Counted from the first letter of the stretch, positions 1 through 12,203 are shown. The stretch: 64,000 nucleotides of DNA from Epiperipatus broadwayi (GCA_028023455.1 JAQFVV010000003.1:1138001-1202000), one strand, 5' to 3'. Translations and numbers: made by a program. The notes: generated from the letters alone by a model not told the origin.

Positions 1-1
1 T

Positions 2-1918
2 AAAATAGAGGCAATTGAGAAATTTCCTACACCGACCACTCGCAAACAGGTGCGGTCGTTTCTGGGGTTGTGCAATTACTACCACCGATTCTACCCGGCC
101 TTTGCCCAGGATACATCCACCTTAGTGGATTTGATACGGAAAGATGCAAAGTGGGAGTGGACTGAGAGGCAGGAGTGTGAGTTCCGTCAGATAAAGAAAA
201 CATTCCTTCAGACAGTCATGTTGTACCACCCAGACTTGGCTGCACCTTTTTATCTGCAGACGGACAGCAGCCGCCTTGGCCTGGGAGTAGTGTTATTTCA
301 AATAAATCGGGCACAACAGCAACGGGTTTTATATTTTAGTAGTCGTGCCTTGAAGGGACCTGAACAAAACTATACCGTCACTGAGAGGGAGGCATTAGCT
401 ATTGTCTGGGGCTGTGAGAAGTTTAAGCAGTTTCTGATTGGTTCCCAGGTTATTATTGTGACTGATCATCATTGTCTGGAATTCTTAAACAGGAGCTACC
501 TGACAAATGACCGTCTCATTCGGTGGAGCCTGGCCTTGCAAAGATTTGATTATCAGGTCATTTATTGTCCTGGCCCGGAGAACGTAGTGGCTGATATACT
601 TAGTAGGCATCCGGTGGCTATTAAACCTGACAACCCCCCATTAGGCGCAGAACCTCAGGGTGTCATCATGAATGTTGTGAGTGACCCTATAGAAACCCAG
701 TTGAAAAATCTCCCTTACTGGCAAGAAAAGCACCCAGAGTACAAAAAAATAATGGACCGACTGAGAGACCAAGAAACACCTTTAAATAAAAGGGACCAGG
801 ACATTACAAGAAAGTTCCGAATAAGCAATGGTATCTTGCAGATGAGGAGGATGTGCCCTCAAACAGATGACTCTTGGAAAATATTAGTGCCCCCAGACCT
901 CAGGTTCCAGTTGGTTCAGTACATACATAAGCTAGTAGGCCATTATGGATTGCGGAAGACCGAGGAGGCAGTCAGATGCCAATTTCATTGGCCAAATGTA
1001 TATGCAGGGGTCCTGAGGGCTATCCAGGGGTGTGAAATTTGTGCTAGGGATAAGCCTCCCAACAGATCATATGTGGGTCCAATCTCACCGATAGTGCCTT
1101 CAGGGCCAAAGGAGCTCCTGGCAATAGACCACTATGGACCATTACCACCTTATAAGAGGTTCCGATATTTACTGGTAACCTATGATGTGTTCTCGAAGTA
1201 TGTCGGGGCATATCCAGTATTGAGAGCAGATACAAGGTGTGCCATTCGGGTTTTGGAGAGAATGCAATTTCCAACTGTGGGAAAGCCAGAAACTATATTG
1301 TCAGACCACGGATCGGCATTCACATCCAGAGAATGGAAGGCCTGGGTGAAGAGGCAAGACATTAAACACGTACTCACATCAATAAGGAACCCCCAGTCAA
1401 ACCCCTGTGAAAGGGTAATGAGGGAGATTGGAAGACTATATCGGACACACATGGGCTCAAACCATAGAGGATGGGTCAACCAAACTGGGGTGATCCTCAG
1501 TCATATAAATAATACTCGGAATGAATCTACCGGGTTTCCTCCATCACGACTCCACTATGGCAAACCCTGCCAACCCATGATTGGGGTGCCACTTCCAGCT
1601 GGAAATTCAATCATAGACCCCGAGAAAGACAGGTCAAGGGCAAAGGCTAACTTGGACCATGTGGCCGACAGGAGGAAGAAAATGAAGGGAGACTGCCATA
1701 TCTTCCATGTGGGAGATCAGGTGTGGGTGCGTACACCACAAGCTAGCAATAAACAGTTAAAGGAATACAAAAAGTTTTTTCCTTTATATAAGGGACCATA
1801 CATAATCAAGAAAGATTATGGAAACAATGCCTTTTTATTGGAAGACCGGGGGACCATAACAGGGACATATAATGCCCGCAGCCTAAAGCCTTTTTATCAA
1901 ACCCCAGACCCAACTTAG
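2..1918 (+). CDS. Ty3/gypsy pol, 3' part: RT tail, RNase H, integrase (5' end outside window)
   Basis: The frame is open from base 2, so the real start lies upstream; about 638 codons are visible, ending at TAG 1916-1918. The first residues are the RT thumb region (FLGLCNYYHRF). RNase H follows with D88 (TDSS), E128 (TEREAL) and D155 (VTDHH). The integrase has an HHCC finger (HKLVGH, then CEIC) and a catalytic triad D376 (AIDHYG), D435 (LSDHGS) and E470 (NPCERV), with 34 residues between the last two. The C-terminus has a GPY/F-like module (YKGPYIIKK). Integrase inserts the cDNA copy into the host genome. There is no stop or frameshift in 1.9 kb, unlike every other element here, so this copy is young or under selection. 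It could be a domesticated integrase, but the RT and RNase H remnants favour an ordinary retrotransposon. Confidence 0.93.
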   Translation, partial: KIEAIEKFPTPTTRKQVRSFLGLCNYYHRFYPAFAQDTSTLVDLIRKDAKWEWTERQECEFRQIKKTFLQTVMLYHPDLAAPFYLQTDSSRLGLGVVLFQINRAQQQRVLYFSSRALKGPEQNYTVTEREALAIVWGCEKFKQFLIGSQVIIVTDHHCLEFLNRSYLTNDRLIRWSLALQRFDYQVIYCPGPENVVADILSRHPVAIKPDNPPLGAEPQGVIMNVVSDPIETQLKNLPYWQEKHPEYKKIMDRLRDQETPLNKRDQDITRKFRISNGILQMRRMCPQTDDSWKILVPPDLRFQLVQYIHKLVGHYGLRKTEEAVRCQFHWPNVYAGVLRAIQGCEICARDKPPNRSYVGPISPIVPSGPKELLAIDHYGPLPPYKRFRYLLVTYDVFSKYVGAYPVLRADTRCAIRVLERMQFPTVGKPETILSDHGSAFTSREWKAWVKRQDIKHVLTSIRNPQSNPCERVMREIGRLYRTHMGSNHRGWVNQTGVILSHINNTRNESTGFPPSRLHYGKPCQPMIGVPLPAGNSIIDPEKDRSRAKANLDHVADRRKKMKGDCHIFHVGDQVWVRTPQASNKQLKEYKKFFPLYKGPYIIKKDYGNNAFLLEDRGTITGTYNARSLKPFYQTPDPT

Positions 1919-2823
1919 GTAAGATTAGTTTTGATGATTACTCCTAGATTCTACAAGGATGATGCATGATCATTTATAGAATTGTCCCTACCCCAGTAGT
2001 TAGATATATATATTGTGTGTTCTTCTATATAGGTGATATTTATCAAATTAGTTAGCTAATTAGTGTTATATTATTCCAACCCAACAGTATATACATATTA
2101 AAATTTTGTGTGCTCATATATATATGTAATAACCACATGTTTAGCAAATTAGCATAGCCAAATAGCATTAGTATAACCAGTTATAGGTAGACGTGTGTAG
2201 CTTAGACTTTAGTCATAATGGTATTAGTGTACTGTCATCACTTTAAGACCAGACAGCCAGGCAAGGTAAAAAAATTTTGCAAGTAATATTTTGTTTCATC
2301 ATTTGTTTTGTTATGAAATAGTGGTATTATTGAGGGATATTCTTCACCAAGTAAAATCTTTTTTTTTTCATTGATTTTTTTTTTGTAAGTTTGGGGAAAT
2401 GAAACAGATATTACTGTCCTTCTATCTGTTTCACCTTTATGTCTCCATAGACACATCTATGCCGGTTTTAAACACTCTTTAGTACACGTGTATATGTATC
2501 CACTCAGTGTTATATGCCTTTACACAGCTGTATATATATATGTTTACACAGTTGTATATATCCACACAGCGATATATTCATTTATACAGTTATATATGTG
2601 GTCACAGTTTTATATGCATTCAAACAATTATATGTTTATTGTCACACATACAAGCACCTGTAAATGATAATGATATTAAATTTTGTATAGATATATTGCA
2701 GCATTTATATAAATAATATATTGTATAAGGGTTATTTTGTTTAGAAAATGTGGCTAAATATTCTTTAACAAGTTTGGTTTAAGTAAATTATAAATCACAT
2801 GCGAAATTCACAGATTGGTAATA
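1919..2823. other. Non-coding stretch after the gypsy pol stop
   Basis: AT-rich sequence with short T and TA runs. If the element is complete this would be its 3' untranslated region, but I found no polypurine tract plus TG...CA boundary that I could defend. Confidence 0.4.
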
Positions 2824-3318
2824 AGATTTTTATTTAGAATAATTCGCAGGTGGGATCAGATAGTCCCTAGGTTATTGACATTGTTTTAGAGCTCATTCAT
2901 TACGATTGTAATGAATTTCTTTTCCCAGATCAAACCAGTAAAAAGTTGGCAACAAGATAAAAAAAAGAGAGATTAGAATCAAAAAAGACAGATTGCTGTA
3001 AAACTTAGAAATTTGAATTGTGCTTTAAAATAGATAGTCACTGGCTTTTGATCTAGGGAATATAGATATCGCAGATTTTTATTTAGAATAATTTGCAGGT
3101 GGGATCAGATAGTCCCTAGGTTATTGACATTGTTCTAGAGCTCATTCATTACGATTGTAATGAATTTCTTTTCCCAGATCAAACCAGTAAAAGTTTGGGC
3201 AACAAGATAAAAAAAAGATAAGAATCAAAAGAGACCTAAGGCTAAAACTTAGAAGTCTGAATTGTGTTTTTAAAATAGATGGTCGCTGGCTTTTGATCTA
3301 GGGAATATAAATATTGCA
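2824..3318. repeat. Tandem duplication, 249-bp unit, two copies
   Basis: Unit 1 (2824-3072) and unit 2 (3073-3318) share nearly all their sequence, both beginning AGATTTTTATTTAGAATAAT and both containing a small hairpin (ATTCATTACGATTGTAATGAAT-like, around 2895 and 3144). A few substitutions and small indels separate them. The duplication is downstream of the gypsy ORF and may be part of that element's 3' region. Confidence 0.85.
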
Positions 3319-5700
3319 GATTTTTTTTGGAATGGACTCTCTTTAGCTTTTTTTTTTTTCTGAAAATTGTTGTGGAGACCAGAATCCAAAAATGATCGAG
3401 TAAAATAATATATTTACTGGCTCTGAAGCCAGATGACTACTCTCAATTCCTCTAAACATTCCTTTGAATAGACTTTCCAGCAACCTGCATGGAGAATATG
3501 AAGAAATTTAACCTATCTGAAAGGCCACTGAAGATTATGACGCTGTCAGACGCCCTATTCCAACCACTATCATTGATATACGCTTCAAGTCCACTCAAGG
3601 AGGCAGAGAGAGATGGTAATCATTTTTAAAAAGAAGCTGCGGTATGAACTTTAATCTATAAATTCTTAAAACACTTTAAAAAGAACGTTCTATCTAAATT
3701 ATAAAAACTCTTTCAATTTTCCCTCTTATAAAACGAAACTATCAGTCTGTGTAACTTTATCTATAATGTAAAAGAAAAAAAGCTCACTTACTTTAATTTT
3801 ATAAACTGCTGAAATCTTTTATGAATTAAAAGATTTCATATTTTTTTTTATACTCATTAAATGTCCGAAATTTATTCTCTTCAATTCTTACAAGCTAACG
3901 GTCTTGCCTAATTTCAGTAATTTTAATATTTTGTTTAAATGCATTTTGTTATGTTTGATATGTGATAATATGCTCAGATTTCGAAACAATGAAACCAAGT
4001 AAGTAATTTATAAAGGAGATAATTGTAATCTTCACTTAGACATTTTAAAAGCCTTGTTTATTTTATTAAATCATTGTTTCGAAATTATAATATTGGTAAT
4101 AAACGAATGCGCTAACCACTCGTTGTTATCATAGTTATATATATATTGTAAAATCGTATTTTTTTAAGATTTGCTTAACCGATCTTATATTATAACCTTT
4201 GATATTTATTAGTTGGAAGGGGATATATATATTGTTTAGAGATGATAAAGTATATTTGCTAATGTTTGTATTAAGTCCCATCGAATATACTTTCCCTCCT
4301 TAATTAAGAATATTTATATGCAGATTCAGGATCTTAACTAGATTATTTTTATGTAGTTTAAGCCCATTTTATTAGCATACTTATAATGCTAATTTTAAGA
4401 ACTGTTTTGAATTAGCTTGACAGATAAAAGCTATCTGTTTTAGGCGCAATTAATTATATGCATACTTATTGCTTTTTATATATATATTGCGTGCATTGCG
4501 GGTGTGTTTTTTATATAGTACACTTATATGTGTTACGTTTTGCTGCCTCTGACAAGGGTTCACGGTAACAAACCGCCCCTTTATTTAGTTCGGGTTATGG
4601 CTATCTTCATTAGAACTGGGGGCGTGAGGACCCAGATTTTTCCATAAAGCCAATCCGACTTCCTGAACTTTATGTTCATATATCAATAGCAGCAAACCGT
4701 CGGTCTCAGAGTAAACCGAGCATTTGATGCTGAAACTCTTGAAGAATCACACACTCGCACTGCAAGTTTATTTCTTTAATATTTTAATATAGCGCCATAG
4801 CGCATATATGTGGACCTAATGGTAACCAGTTCTTTTTCCCATATTAATTAATCATTCAGCTTTAGACTGGAGTTTGAATCTGGTTATCAGTTTGAATCTG
4901 CATGATTCTGAGTTTATTTAGTTGCTCAGTTAATTAGTATATATAACAGTCTTTAAAACTGGCTGTACTCATCATCATCTCTACTAAAGTATCAACTTCT
5001 AACTTAAGCAAGTCCAGTTCATAAAAATGAGCATATTAAATAATTAGGCATGACCTCTATAACTCACACACACATGTATTGTAATATGTTTAAAAGGGAA
5101 CAGATGTACTTGATAACAGTCCCAACTATTGTAACATGCTTGCCTGTATTGAATACCTTGTGAAGATTATACAATCCCTGCCATTATGATATTTTGTGTT
5201 AGATCATTTGTTATTGTTTTAATAAATCTTTTTTAAATATAAACTGTTGTATATCTTTCTTGCTCAGACTCTAGATCAAACCAAACCACAGTATCTTATC
5301 CAATCCATAGTATTTTATCCAATCCACAGTATATTATTAAATGTCACAGTTCATTACTCCAATTTCTTAATGAGTTTATATGCTATATGTGTATGTCTAG
5401 TATTTAAGATTAATAGAGTGTCAAGTGTTATATATATCACTTATTTAGTTAGGTTAGTAATGACCTTAAGTCTCGTGTTTCTCCCTGTTCTATGTCGGCT
5501 CGCGGTTAAATGAGAACTGAGTGTAGCCCCAGGAATGTCACTCATAAGGTGTTAAATTTGGAGTACTGGCAGATGAGTTGGAGTTTGGTCGGATTAGAGG
5601 TCTCAACCACCTCACTACGGTCAGCTTTGGTATATTTTGCTTGGGCTCTGAATTTTGTTGCATGAGTGTACAAATCTGACTGTTACAATATGTATCATGT
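3319..5700. other. Non-coding; possible unplaced LTR of the upstream gypsy element
   Basis: No coding frame stands out. A less AT-rich patch at about 4530-4760 with TGTTAC near its start looks LTR-like, and TGTTACA occurs near 5688-5694, but the second LTR would lie outside the window, so the boundaries cannot be tested here. Confidence 0.25.
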
Positions 5701-5970
5701 TAGTACATGATTTACAAATTTATACATTCAATTTTAAATTTAGTACATGATTTACAAATTTATACATTCAATTTTAAATATAAAAATAACAAATTGATTT
5801 TTTTAAATGAAAACTAATATATAATTTAAAAGGTTTCATTTTTAAAATAAAATATATCTTCTGTAATATAAATAAATCTAAGGTAGTATAGCTGTTTATT
5901 TGCATATATATATATATGCAGAGATACTTAGCTGTTTATTTGCATATATATATATATGCAGAGATACTTA
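5701..5970. repeat. Two unrelated 40-bp tandem duplications
   Basis: A 40-bp unit beginning TAGTACATGATTTACAAATT is present twice (5701-5740 and 5741-5780). A second 40-bp unit beginning GCTGTTTATTTGCATATA is present twice (5891-5930 and 5931-5970); it contains the perfect 20-bp palindrome TGCATATATATATATATGCA. Confidence 0.9.
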
Positions 5971-6359
5971 ACATTCTTATATATCTACTCAGAAATGGTT
6001 TAAATCTGGCACAGATAGAGCTATGGTGAAAAAAAGGTGAAACAGATATCACAGCAGGAATATATTGTTTCAATATCATATCACCTCATTGTTTTAACAG
6101 CTTGTGTAGATATAGCAAGTGGTGATCATGTGACATTTAATGGCCTTTTTTTTAGTAATCATTCCCCCTTTTCTTTTTTTTTTTGCAGAAATAACTTTTT
6201 TTCCAATATCAAGATGCTGTTCTACACTTCTGTGACTTTTTTATTCTCTTCATATATTATCTTGAGTCAATAGAAAATTTACTGGCCAATAGTTTTTTTT
6301 TGTAACAGCTATATTTCTGGAAATTCTTAATAGTGTTTAATTATGTTCATATTGATTTC

Positions 6360-7930
6360 ATTCACCAATATTTGAAATCTATTAATGTTTTAAACAATTT
6401 GCAGTTTCTAATTTGAATTCAGCAGTTTCTAATTTGAATTCATTGGAATAATGTTTCTTAAGATTAAGAAGATTAATTATTAATACTGATTTTCTTAATA
6501 GTTTTCATCTCCCTAGTTTTGTATTATTAGCTTGATCTAAAGCATTTTGTATATCCATATAAAGATTCTGTACTTTTTCATCACAATTAAAACCTAAAGT
6601 GGCATAAACTTGAATTATCTGCATTTGTTATCTCCCATTAGTTTGAATAATTAATCTTGCCACTCTATTTGATATACTATCAACATTCATAATTTTGTTT
6701 TTCCATTTTTTATTTATAATGAATATTACTTGCCTTTTTCTTCAATATTTGTGCCTTTGTAATAAAGTATATTTTCATGTTTTTAAGTCAATCATCAGTT
6801 CATCTTTTCTTCTAATTTCACAAAACTCAACAACATCTGACTTATTATTAGACATATTTTCTTACAATTCGTGATATTTCCTTTTATGTAAAAGTGATTG
6901 AAAATTAAACTGAGAGAGTGCAAATTTCTCAAGCGCTTGTGACTATTAGTAACCAATCAGATCTTAAGCACTGGGACAGGGAATTTAATAAGAAAAGTGT
7001 GGATTCCACTCTCTTCTTTACTTGTCTTTCTATATATCCAAGCCAGTCCAAAGTACCTATATCTGAAAGCGTGAATCAGATCTGATTGGTTACTAATAGT
7101 CACAAGCGCTTGAGAAATTTGCACTCTCTCAGTTTAATTTTCATCACCGTCTGCGCTTTATAAAATATTATTTACATATATTGCTGCAAAGTTATAACAT
7201 CGAAAAACTACTGCATAGTAAATCGAAAGATTTCAAGCTGTATGTTTATAATTTGATCTCAGTCAATTAAGTGTGATGATATTTAAGATTCACGCTCTCA
7301 GATATAGGTACTTTGGACTGGCTTGGATATATAGAAAGACAAGTAAAGAAGAGAGTGGAATCCACTCTTTTCTTATTAAATTCCCTGTCCCAGTGCTTAA
7401 GATCTGATTGGTTACTAATAGTCACAAGCGCTTGAGAAATTTGCACTCTCTCAGTTTAATTTTCAATACCGTCTGCACTTTATAAAATATTATTTACATA
7501 TATTGCTGTAAAAGTGATGTGCATTTGTAAGTACTAAATAGAAAGTCATCAAATAGAAGCATGGATCCAAAATCAAGGAATTTATGGCACCTTCTGCCTT
7601 TGGCCACTGACCATTGCCTTATCTGATGATTTTAAACCTCATTAGAATAAGGACAATAATTTGGGCATCTCTGTCATGATTGTAAATATATTTAAAGAAA
7701 GTTCATACTTTCATCCTGCCTTCAAGAAAACTCACCTGATGTTTTTAGTTAAGAACTATCAATCAACAGAGGAAAAATCAATAATGATTCTTGATCTTAA
7801 AATCAGATATAAAAAAACCTATAAATTCACCACATTGGGTGATGCAATGACAAGAACATCTGCAATGGATATTACAAATATGACTTGTTTGTTTCATTTA
7901 AGACCTCAAAGAGGACTCTTTTCAAATAAC
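6360..7930 (-). pseudogene. RTE-like LINE, decayed 5' half (copy C), interrupted
   Basis: On the plus strand this reads as diverged versions of the 5' parts of the LINEs at 35618-38573 and 52693-55822. It includes the blocks for the endonuclease N-terminus (about 6590-6890) and the MTDKN leader (about 7540-7690), then a 5' untranslated block (about 7820-7950) shared with the copy ending near 55822. Stops and deletions are frequent. The copy is split at 6899-7506 by another element. A 21-bp tandem duplication (6401-6421, 6422-6442) lies within it. The family encodes an APE-type endonuclease plus reverse transcriptase; nothing functional remains here. Confidence 0.75.
6899..7506. mobile_element. 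608-bp palindromic insert in the LINE, with 12-bp target duplication
   Basis: TGTAAAAGTGAT occurs at 6887-6898 and 7507-7518; removing the insert restores LINE sequence (compare the GAAAGTGATCTGCAGTTG block near 38338). The left 181 bp (about 6897-7077) are the reverse complement of 7287-7467. A second direct copy of the right-hand sequence (about 7078-7190) lies between them. There are no terminal inverted repeats of a known superfamily and no poly-A. A 12-bp duplication plus an inverted 5' part fits target-primed insertion with twin-priming-like inversion; family unknown. Confidence 0.8.
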
Positions 7931-7952
7931 AAAAAACTATTTTATGCAGTCA

Positions 7953-7955
<3 letters not shown>

Positions 7956-8021
<66 letters not shown>
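7956..8021. repeat. (TA)n microsatellite
   Basis: About 33 uninterrupted TA units, directly abutting the 5' end of LINE copy C. Confidence 0.97.
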
Positions 8022-8026
<5 letters not shown>

Positions 8027-8815
8027 GCTTTCTCTAAGGAATAATTTGAATTGAGAATTTAAGTCTGCATAATAGCAAATGTCTGAAATTTAACTATTAT
8101 CAATGTAATATTCCACAGTATTTCAATATTACTGAAGCATGTTATGTATATATATGAAAATAATCCTAGTGCATAATGCTAACTGAAATTGAATATCAAA
8201 TATCCAAACTTTAAGGAATATCAGTTACACTCTCTGTGAATAAAAATATAATAATGTTGCGTGAAGTTATAATAAATTGCAAACAGTGCTCTATTTTTGT
8301 CAAAGTATACATATGTAATTTCTGGATCAGATATAATCTAAATGTAAAGGAGTTTGTAGTGTGAAATATTATAATATGCACATGGTGTAGAAGTAGGGTA
8401 TCTTTCTTCTATATCTACCACTTGGGGTTTGATTCTGGTTTAAATGAAATTCTTTTCAAGTGGTTTATGATTTTTCTCCCAGGTAGCTGGTCATAGTCAT
8501 TCTGATTAACCCTTTAATATTGGTTGTTAAATGAGTATCTAGCTATTTCTAGCTGACAAAAAGAATGAAAAATTACTCAAACCCTTACCACTACACTATT
8601 TTATTTTTTTAGTGCTTCTTTCTGAGGGGATGTTGGGAAGGCTTGTGCTCTGCAGTAATCTATTTATTAACAAAACTATTTTTCATTTCACCTTCATGGT
8701 ATTTACAAAAATGTAGCAAATAGAAATTAAATCCTTAGAATAAATAATTGCTTTATTTTACATAGTACTGTTCAAAATGTATTGGTTGCACATGTTGCAC
8801 ACCCACACACACACA

Positions 8816-8850
<35 letters not shown>

Positions 8851-9485
8851 CACACCATACTTTTCCATTACACATAACTCAGGCCAACACTTTACTGCTC
8901 ATTAAATATACTGTATATCATGTTGCCATGTCATAAATATATCAGCTACATGTATAACACACCTTAATTGATTGTATTTTATTATATAAACCTAGATGAT
9001 GAGGATCAAACCAATGTTTGGTTGTATTTCCTACCATATTATATCACAATGATACTCAGAGAGCAAAGGATCAGTTCAACTCTCGGTGTTTGAAATAATT
9101 TTTGTAAAATAGTTAATCCTAAACACCATTTGCCTTGCTGAAAGAATACCTTTAGTATATTCCTCTGGCAACATTATCATGAGAACAGTATAATATTTTC
9201 AACTGCTCATCTAAACCTGTATTTTACTCAGGGCATGTGACAAAGTATTTCTAATTAAGTTTGGAATGAGAGAGAATGAGACTAAAATAATATGAATAAA
9301 AAAAACAATAATATTTATTTACAATTATAGCATTTACAATCATTATAATCTATTTCTACATAAATCAAACATATCACATATTTAGGGAGGGTTGTATTTA
9401 TATTGGTGAGGGGTAATTTAACATGACAGAATTTCACCTCCGAGGTCTGAAATGCTTACACGTACTACTAATCCTACCTTCACAT
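8022..9485. other. Non-coding; compound (AC)n(TA)n at 8804-8846
   Basis: Apart from the compound microsatellite I see no gene or element here. Confidence 0.5.
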
Positions 9486-10353
9486 TGTGGTGTATTCCCC
9501 CCAACCACTCGACTGAGAAACACTCTCAAATAATATAATAACAAGAATATCTTAGTCAAACTATTTGTTACATGTTTCAAATATAGCAAAATTTGATTAC
9601 ATACATGTACACTTAATATATATATACATGTATCTTATATATATATAAATAAATAAATAGACTCAGTTTCTAAACACATTTACAACATTCTTAAACATAC
9701 TGCCTGAAACTTACAGTTTTTCTTATGCATTTATCTTTTAACAACTCAGTTAAGTATGTTACAAGTTCTCCAATATTAAACCCTGGTAGCCCTTTAGGCT
9801 TACATAACAAAAAATAAGATCAGGACAGTCTGTTTAAAAACTAGTCAGATTTCTGTACCATCAGATCCAAGTTTCTGGGTTTACTCTTGCACTGGAACAC
9901 AATGATTTGATGCAGATAATACTAGTTTCTAGACCACACAAATTTTACAAGTGAAGAAAAAAAGCACTTCGCTGTTGAAATACAGAGTTTATATACTCCA
10001 CAGTTTTTTTACTTATCTGATTTTTCTCATTACTTAAATTTCTTTGTCAAGAATTTAATTAATGCCACTTTCTTGATCTTCTATTTTAAGTTGTTTAATA
10101 ATTTCTCTAATCAGTTCTCAAACGTGCTCTTCAATAATTTTTAATCAGTTTGTAAAGAAAATTTCTCATTATGCAACTATTCTACTTTTTTAATGTTTAC
10201 ATGATCTCTGGCGACCAAATTCCTAAGTACTTCTCTTTCTGTTTTATATAATTTATATATTTAGTCTTTTCTTTATCGTTTTGTTAATTATACTTCTGCA
10301 GTATTCTTGTCAATATTTAAAATTAAATATTTATTCAGTGTATAAATATTATA
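9486..10353 (-). repeat. 3' LTR of the minus-strand gypsy element
   Basis: It matches 15489-16301 along its whole length with scattered substitutions and indels. On the plus strand it begins TGTGGTGTATTCC and ends TATAAATATTATA; the TG start seen in the other LTR is mutated to TA here. It is adjacent to the purine-rich tract. Confidence 0.88.
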
Positions 10354-10699
10354 CTTTCTCCCTTTAATCCAGAAGTTACTGTTGTTCCTTCTACACATAA
10401 TCATTCCATCTTTACTGTTTCTGTTTAGTGGGTGCACATCTGGGTGATTTTTTTTTTTCAGGTTTCATTCAAATTTTTTCTGAAAATTTCTCACTTTTTT
10501 CCTCAGTTAACTGGTTTTTCTTTATATTTTTTCTGTGTTGCTTCCTTCATCTCTCTGTGTGTCCCCTATTCCTGCATCTGTAATATTTCCAACTCCAATT
10601 CCCTGGCTCTCTTTATCTCAAATAATTAACATGACATCTATACTGTAAACTTGCGTTTCTCAACCTTTTTGCAGCACGACCCAATAGACTTTCATTGAA

Positions 10700-11295
10700 A
10701 TAGTTCTGTGACCCAAAACGTGTGTGATCAGGTGGGTCAGCAATATGAGATGGCACTGAGAGTGGTGGGTCGTGTGAAAGTCTGAGTTCAAACCCTGCAT
10801 ATATTACATATATAAATGCAGGTTTAAGCCTGTACAATGTATTAACTTATATAAATAGTGTGTAAAAGGTCTGCCCATCCCTTGCATATGTATGTATAAA
10901 TGGATTATTCTCCTGTACATGAGGGGTCAGAATGACTTATATGTCAACATGGGTAGGATAACAACCTTGGCACTAACAAGGGCTTTGATCGTTCCATCAT
11001 CAGATTTTCAATGAAATGGAAGGCTTTAAAGAGTTGTGAGTTGGAATAGTTTGAAGTCTGTCCATTAAAGTATATAGATTGGCTATCTTAATATAAAGCT
11101 GAATACTGATTATATATGTGTGTGAGGATAGTAATCTAGATCAACTGATGATTGCTGGTTTAGCATGAAATACATATATTGGTGATTATTTATCTTTTCA
11201 ACATGTGTGTGATCAGATGGGTCAGCAATATGAGATGGCACTGTGAGTGGTGGGTCGCGTGAAAGTCTGAGTTCGAACCCCGCATATATTACATA
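10700..11295 (+). repeat. F1 hammerhead repeat, about one and a quarter units inside the hAT element
   Basis: The stretch from the GTGGGTCAGCAATATGAGATG segment to GAGTTCAAACCCTGC recurs about 495 bp later (11217-11285). The last part carries a box-B-like GAGTTCGAACCC at about 11269. Between the two are the motifs CCATCATCAGATTTTCAATG and TTGGCTATCTTAATAT that also occur in the array at 40085-40935. The order in each unit is body, hammerhead, tRNA-like segment. Confidence 0.8.
11131..11190 (+). ncRNA. Hammerhead ribozyme candidate, F1 copy 1
   Basis: Core CTGATGA is at 11145-11151, then hairpin II (TGCT, loop GGTTT, AGCA), GAAA at 11167-11170, a helix III of two pairs with a four-base loop (ATACATAT), and the triplet ATA ending at 11178, the predicted cleavage point. 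Helix I forms from TCAA (11141-11144) with TTGG (11179-11182) and, beyond an internal loop, GTAATC with GATTATT. All catalytic core positions are present; the 10.1-11.1 closing pair is lost. Helix III this short is known from dimer-acting hammerheads of retrozymes and Penelope elements. Confidence 0.72.
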
Positions 11296-12203
11296 AATTA
11301 TAATATAAAAAAGAGATATTACATCAGCAAAGTACTGTATATATGTATATATTCAATTTGTAATATTTACAATGAACAAATAATTTATAAGTTAAAATGT
11401 TGAGTTAAAGTTAAACTACATATTTTTAATTTAAAAGCTTAACACATTTTATTAATTACCAAAAAAAAGTGGTTTTCTTTTCAAATAAGGTTTTATTTAT
11501 ATACAAAATATAAGGAAAAATTAATTTCTTACCACTGGTTTTGGCGGCATTAATTTTAGTTGCATTTTTTTGAACAATTACATTTTGAAAATAATTGCGA
11601 AATTTAACATTATGATTATTTAAGTTCAAATTTACAATTGAATTTGAGAAAACTACACAAAGCATAGGTAGTATTACTTTTTTTTTTTTTTTATTAATAC
11701 TAATATTTTTTTTTTTTTTATTAATACTAATATTTTCTTAAAATGTTAAAAGATTTTTGCTATCAGATATTTATGTTTTTATTTATTGGTGCATATTCAT
11801 GACCCATTAAAAATTTAATGTGACCAATATTGGGTCATGACCCAAAGGTTGAGAAACGCTGCTGTAAACCATTTAGTCCACTAACCACATATATTTTATT
11901 TGATATTATTTTGTCTATTATTCCACATCTATTTTTTTTTTGTATTATATCTCTTACCCATACAGGCTCACTAATTCTAAACGATTTACATGACTTCATA
12001 TTTGGAACACTAATTTATACATTGGAATGCAAAACTGCCAATTTAATCCTAAGTTTATGCACATTAACTCTGCCTGTGATTTTCCAGTCATTATAGATGG
12101 CATTGAATGTTGGTATAGCATAAATGTTTGTAATGTACTTAATTTAAAGTTCTACATGTCATTTTTGTTAAACTTCACTTAATTTGCTATATCACATTCT
12201 CTG

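Larger units (their letters stand above)
10651..11861. mobile_element. Non-autonomous hAT-like element carrying a hammerhead repeat
   Basis: The 8-bp duplication CTGTAAAC (10643-10650 and 11862-11869) flanks it. Ends are imperfect inverted repeats: GCGTTTCTCAACCTTT at the left and AAAGGTTGAGAAACGC at the right. No transposase is present. CTGTAAAC fits the Buster-type nnnTAnnn target pattern. The interior holds two tRNA-like segments (about 10712-10805 and 11205-11290) about 490 bp apart with one hammerhead core between them, a unit also seen at 40085-40935. A poly-T-containing 30-bp duplication occurs at about 11677-11732. Confidence 0.85.

Noticed and set aside
4530-5694. Candidate 3' LTR (TGTTAC...TGTTACA) of the first gypsy element
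   Set aside because: Cannot be tested without the other LTR, and no purine tract precedes it.
7661-8023. 120-codon ORF ending in a Tyr-Ile repeat
   Set aside because: It is the antisense of the LINE 5' end running into a (TA)n tract.
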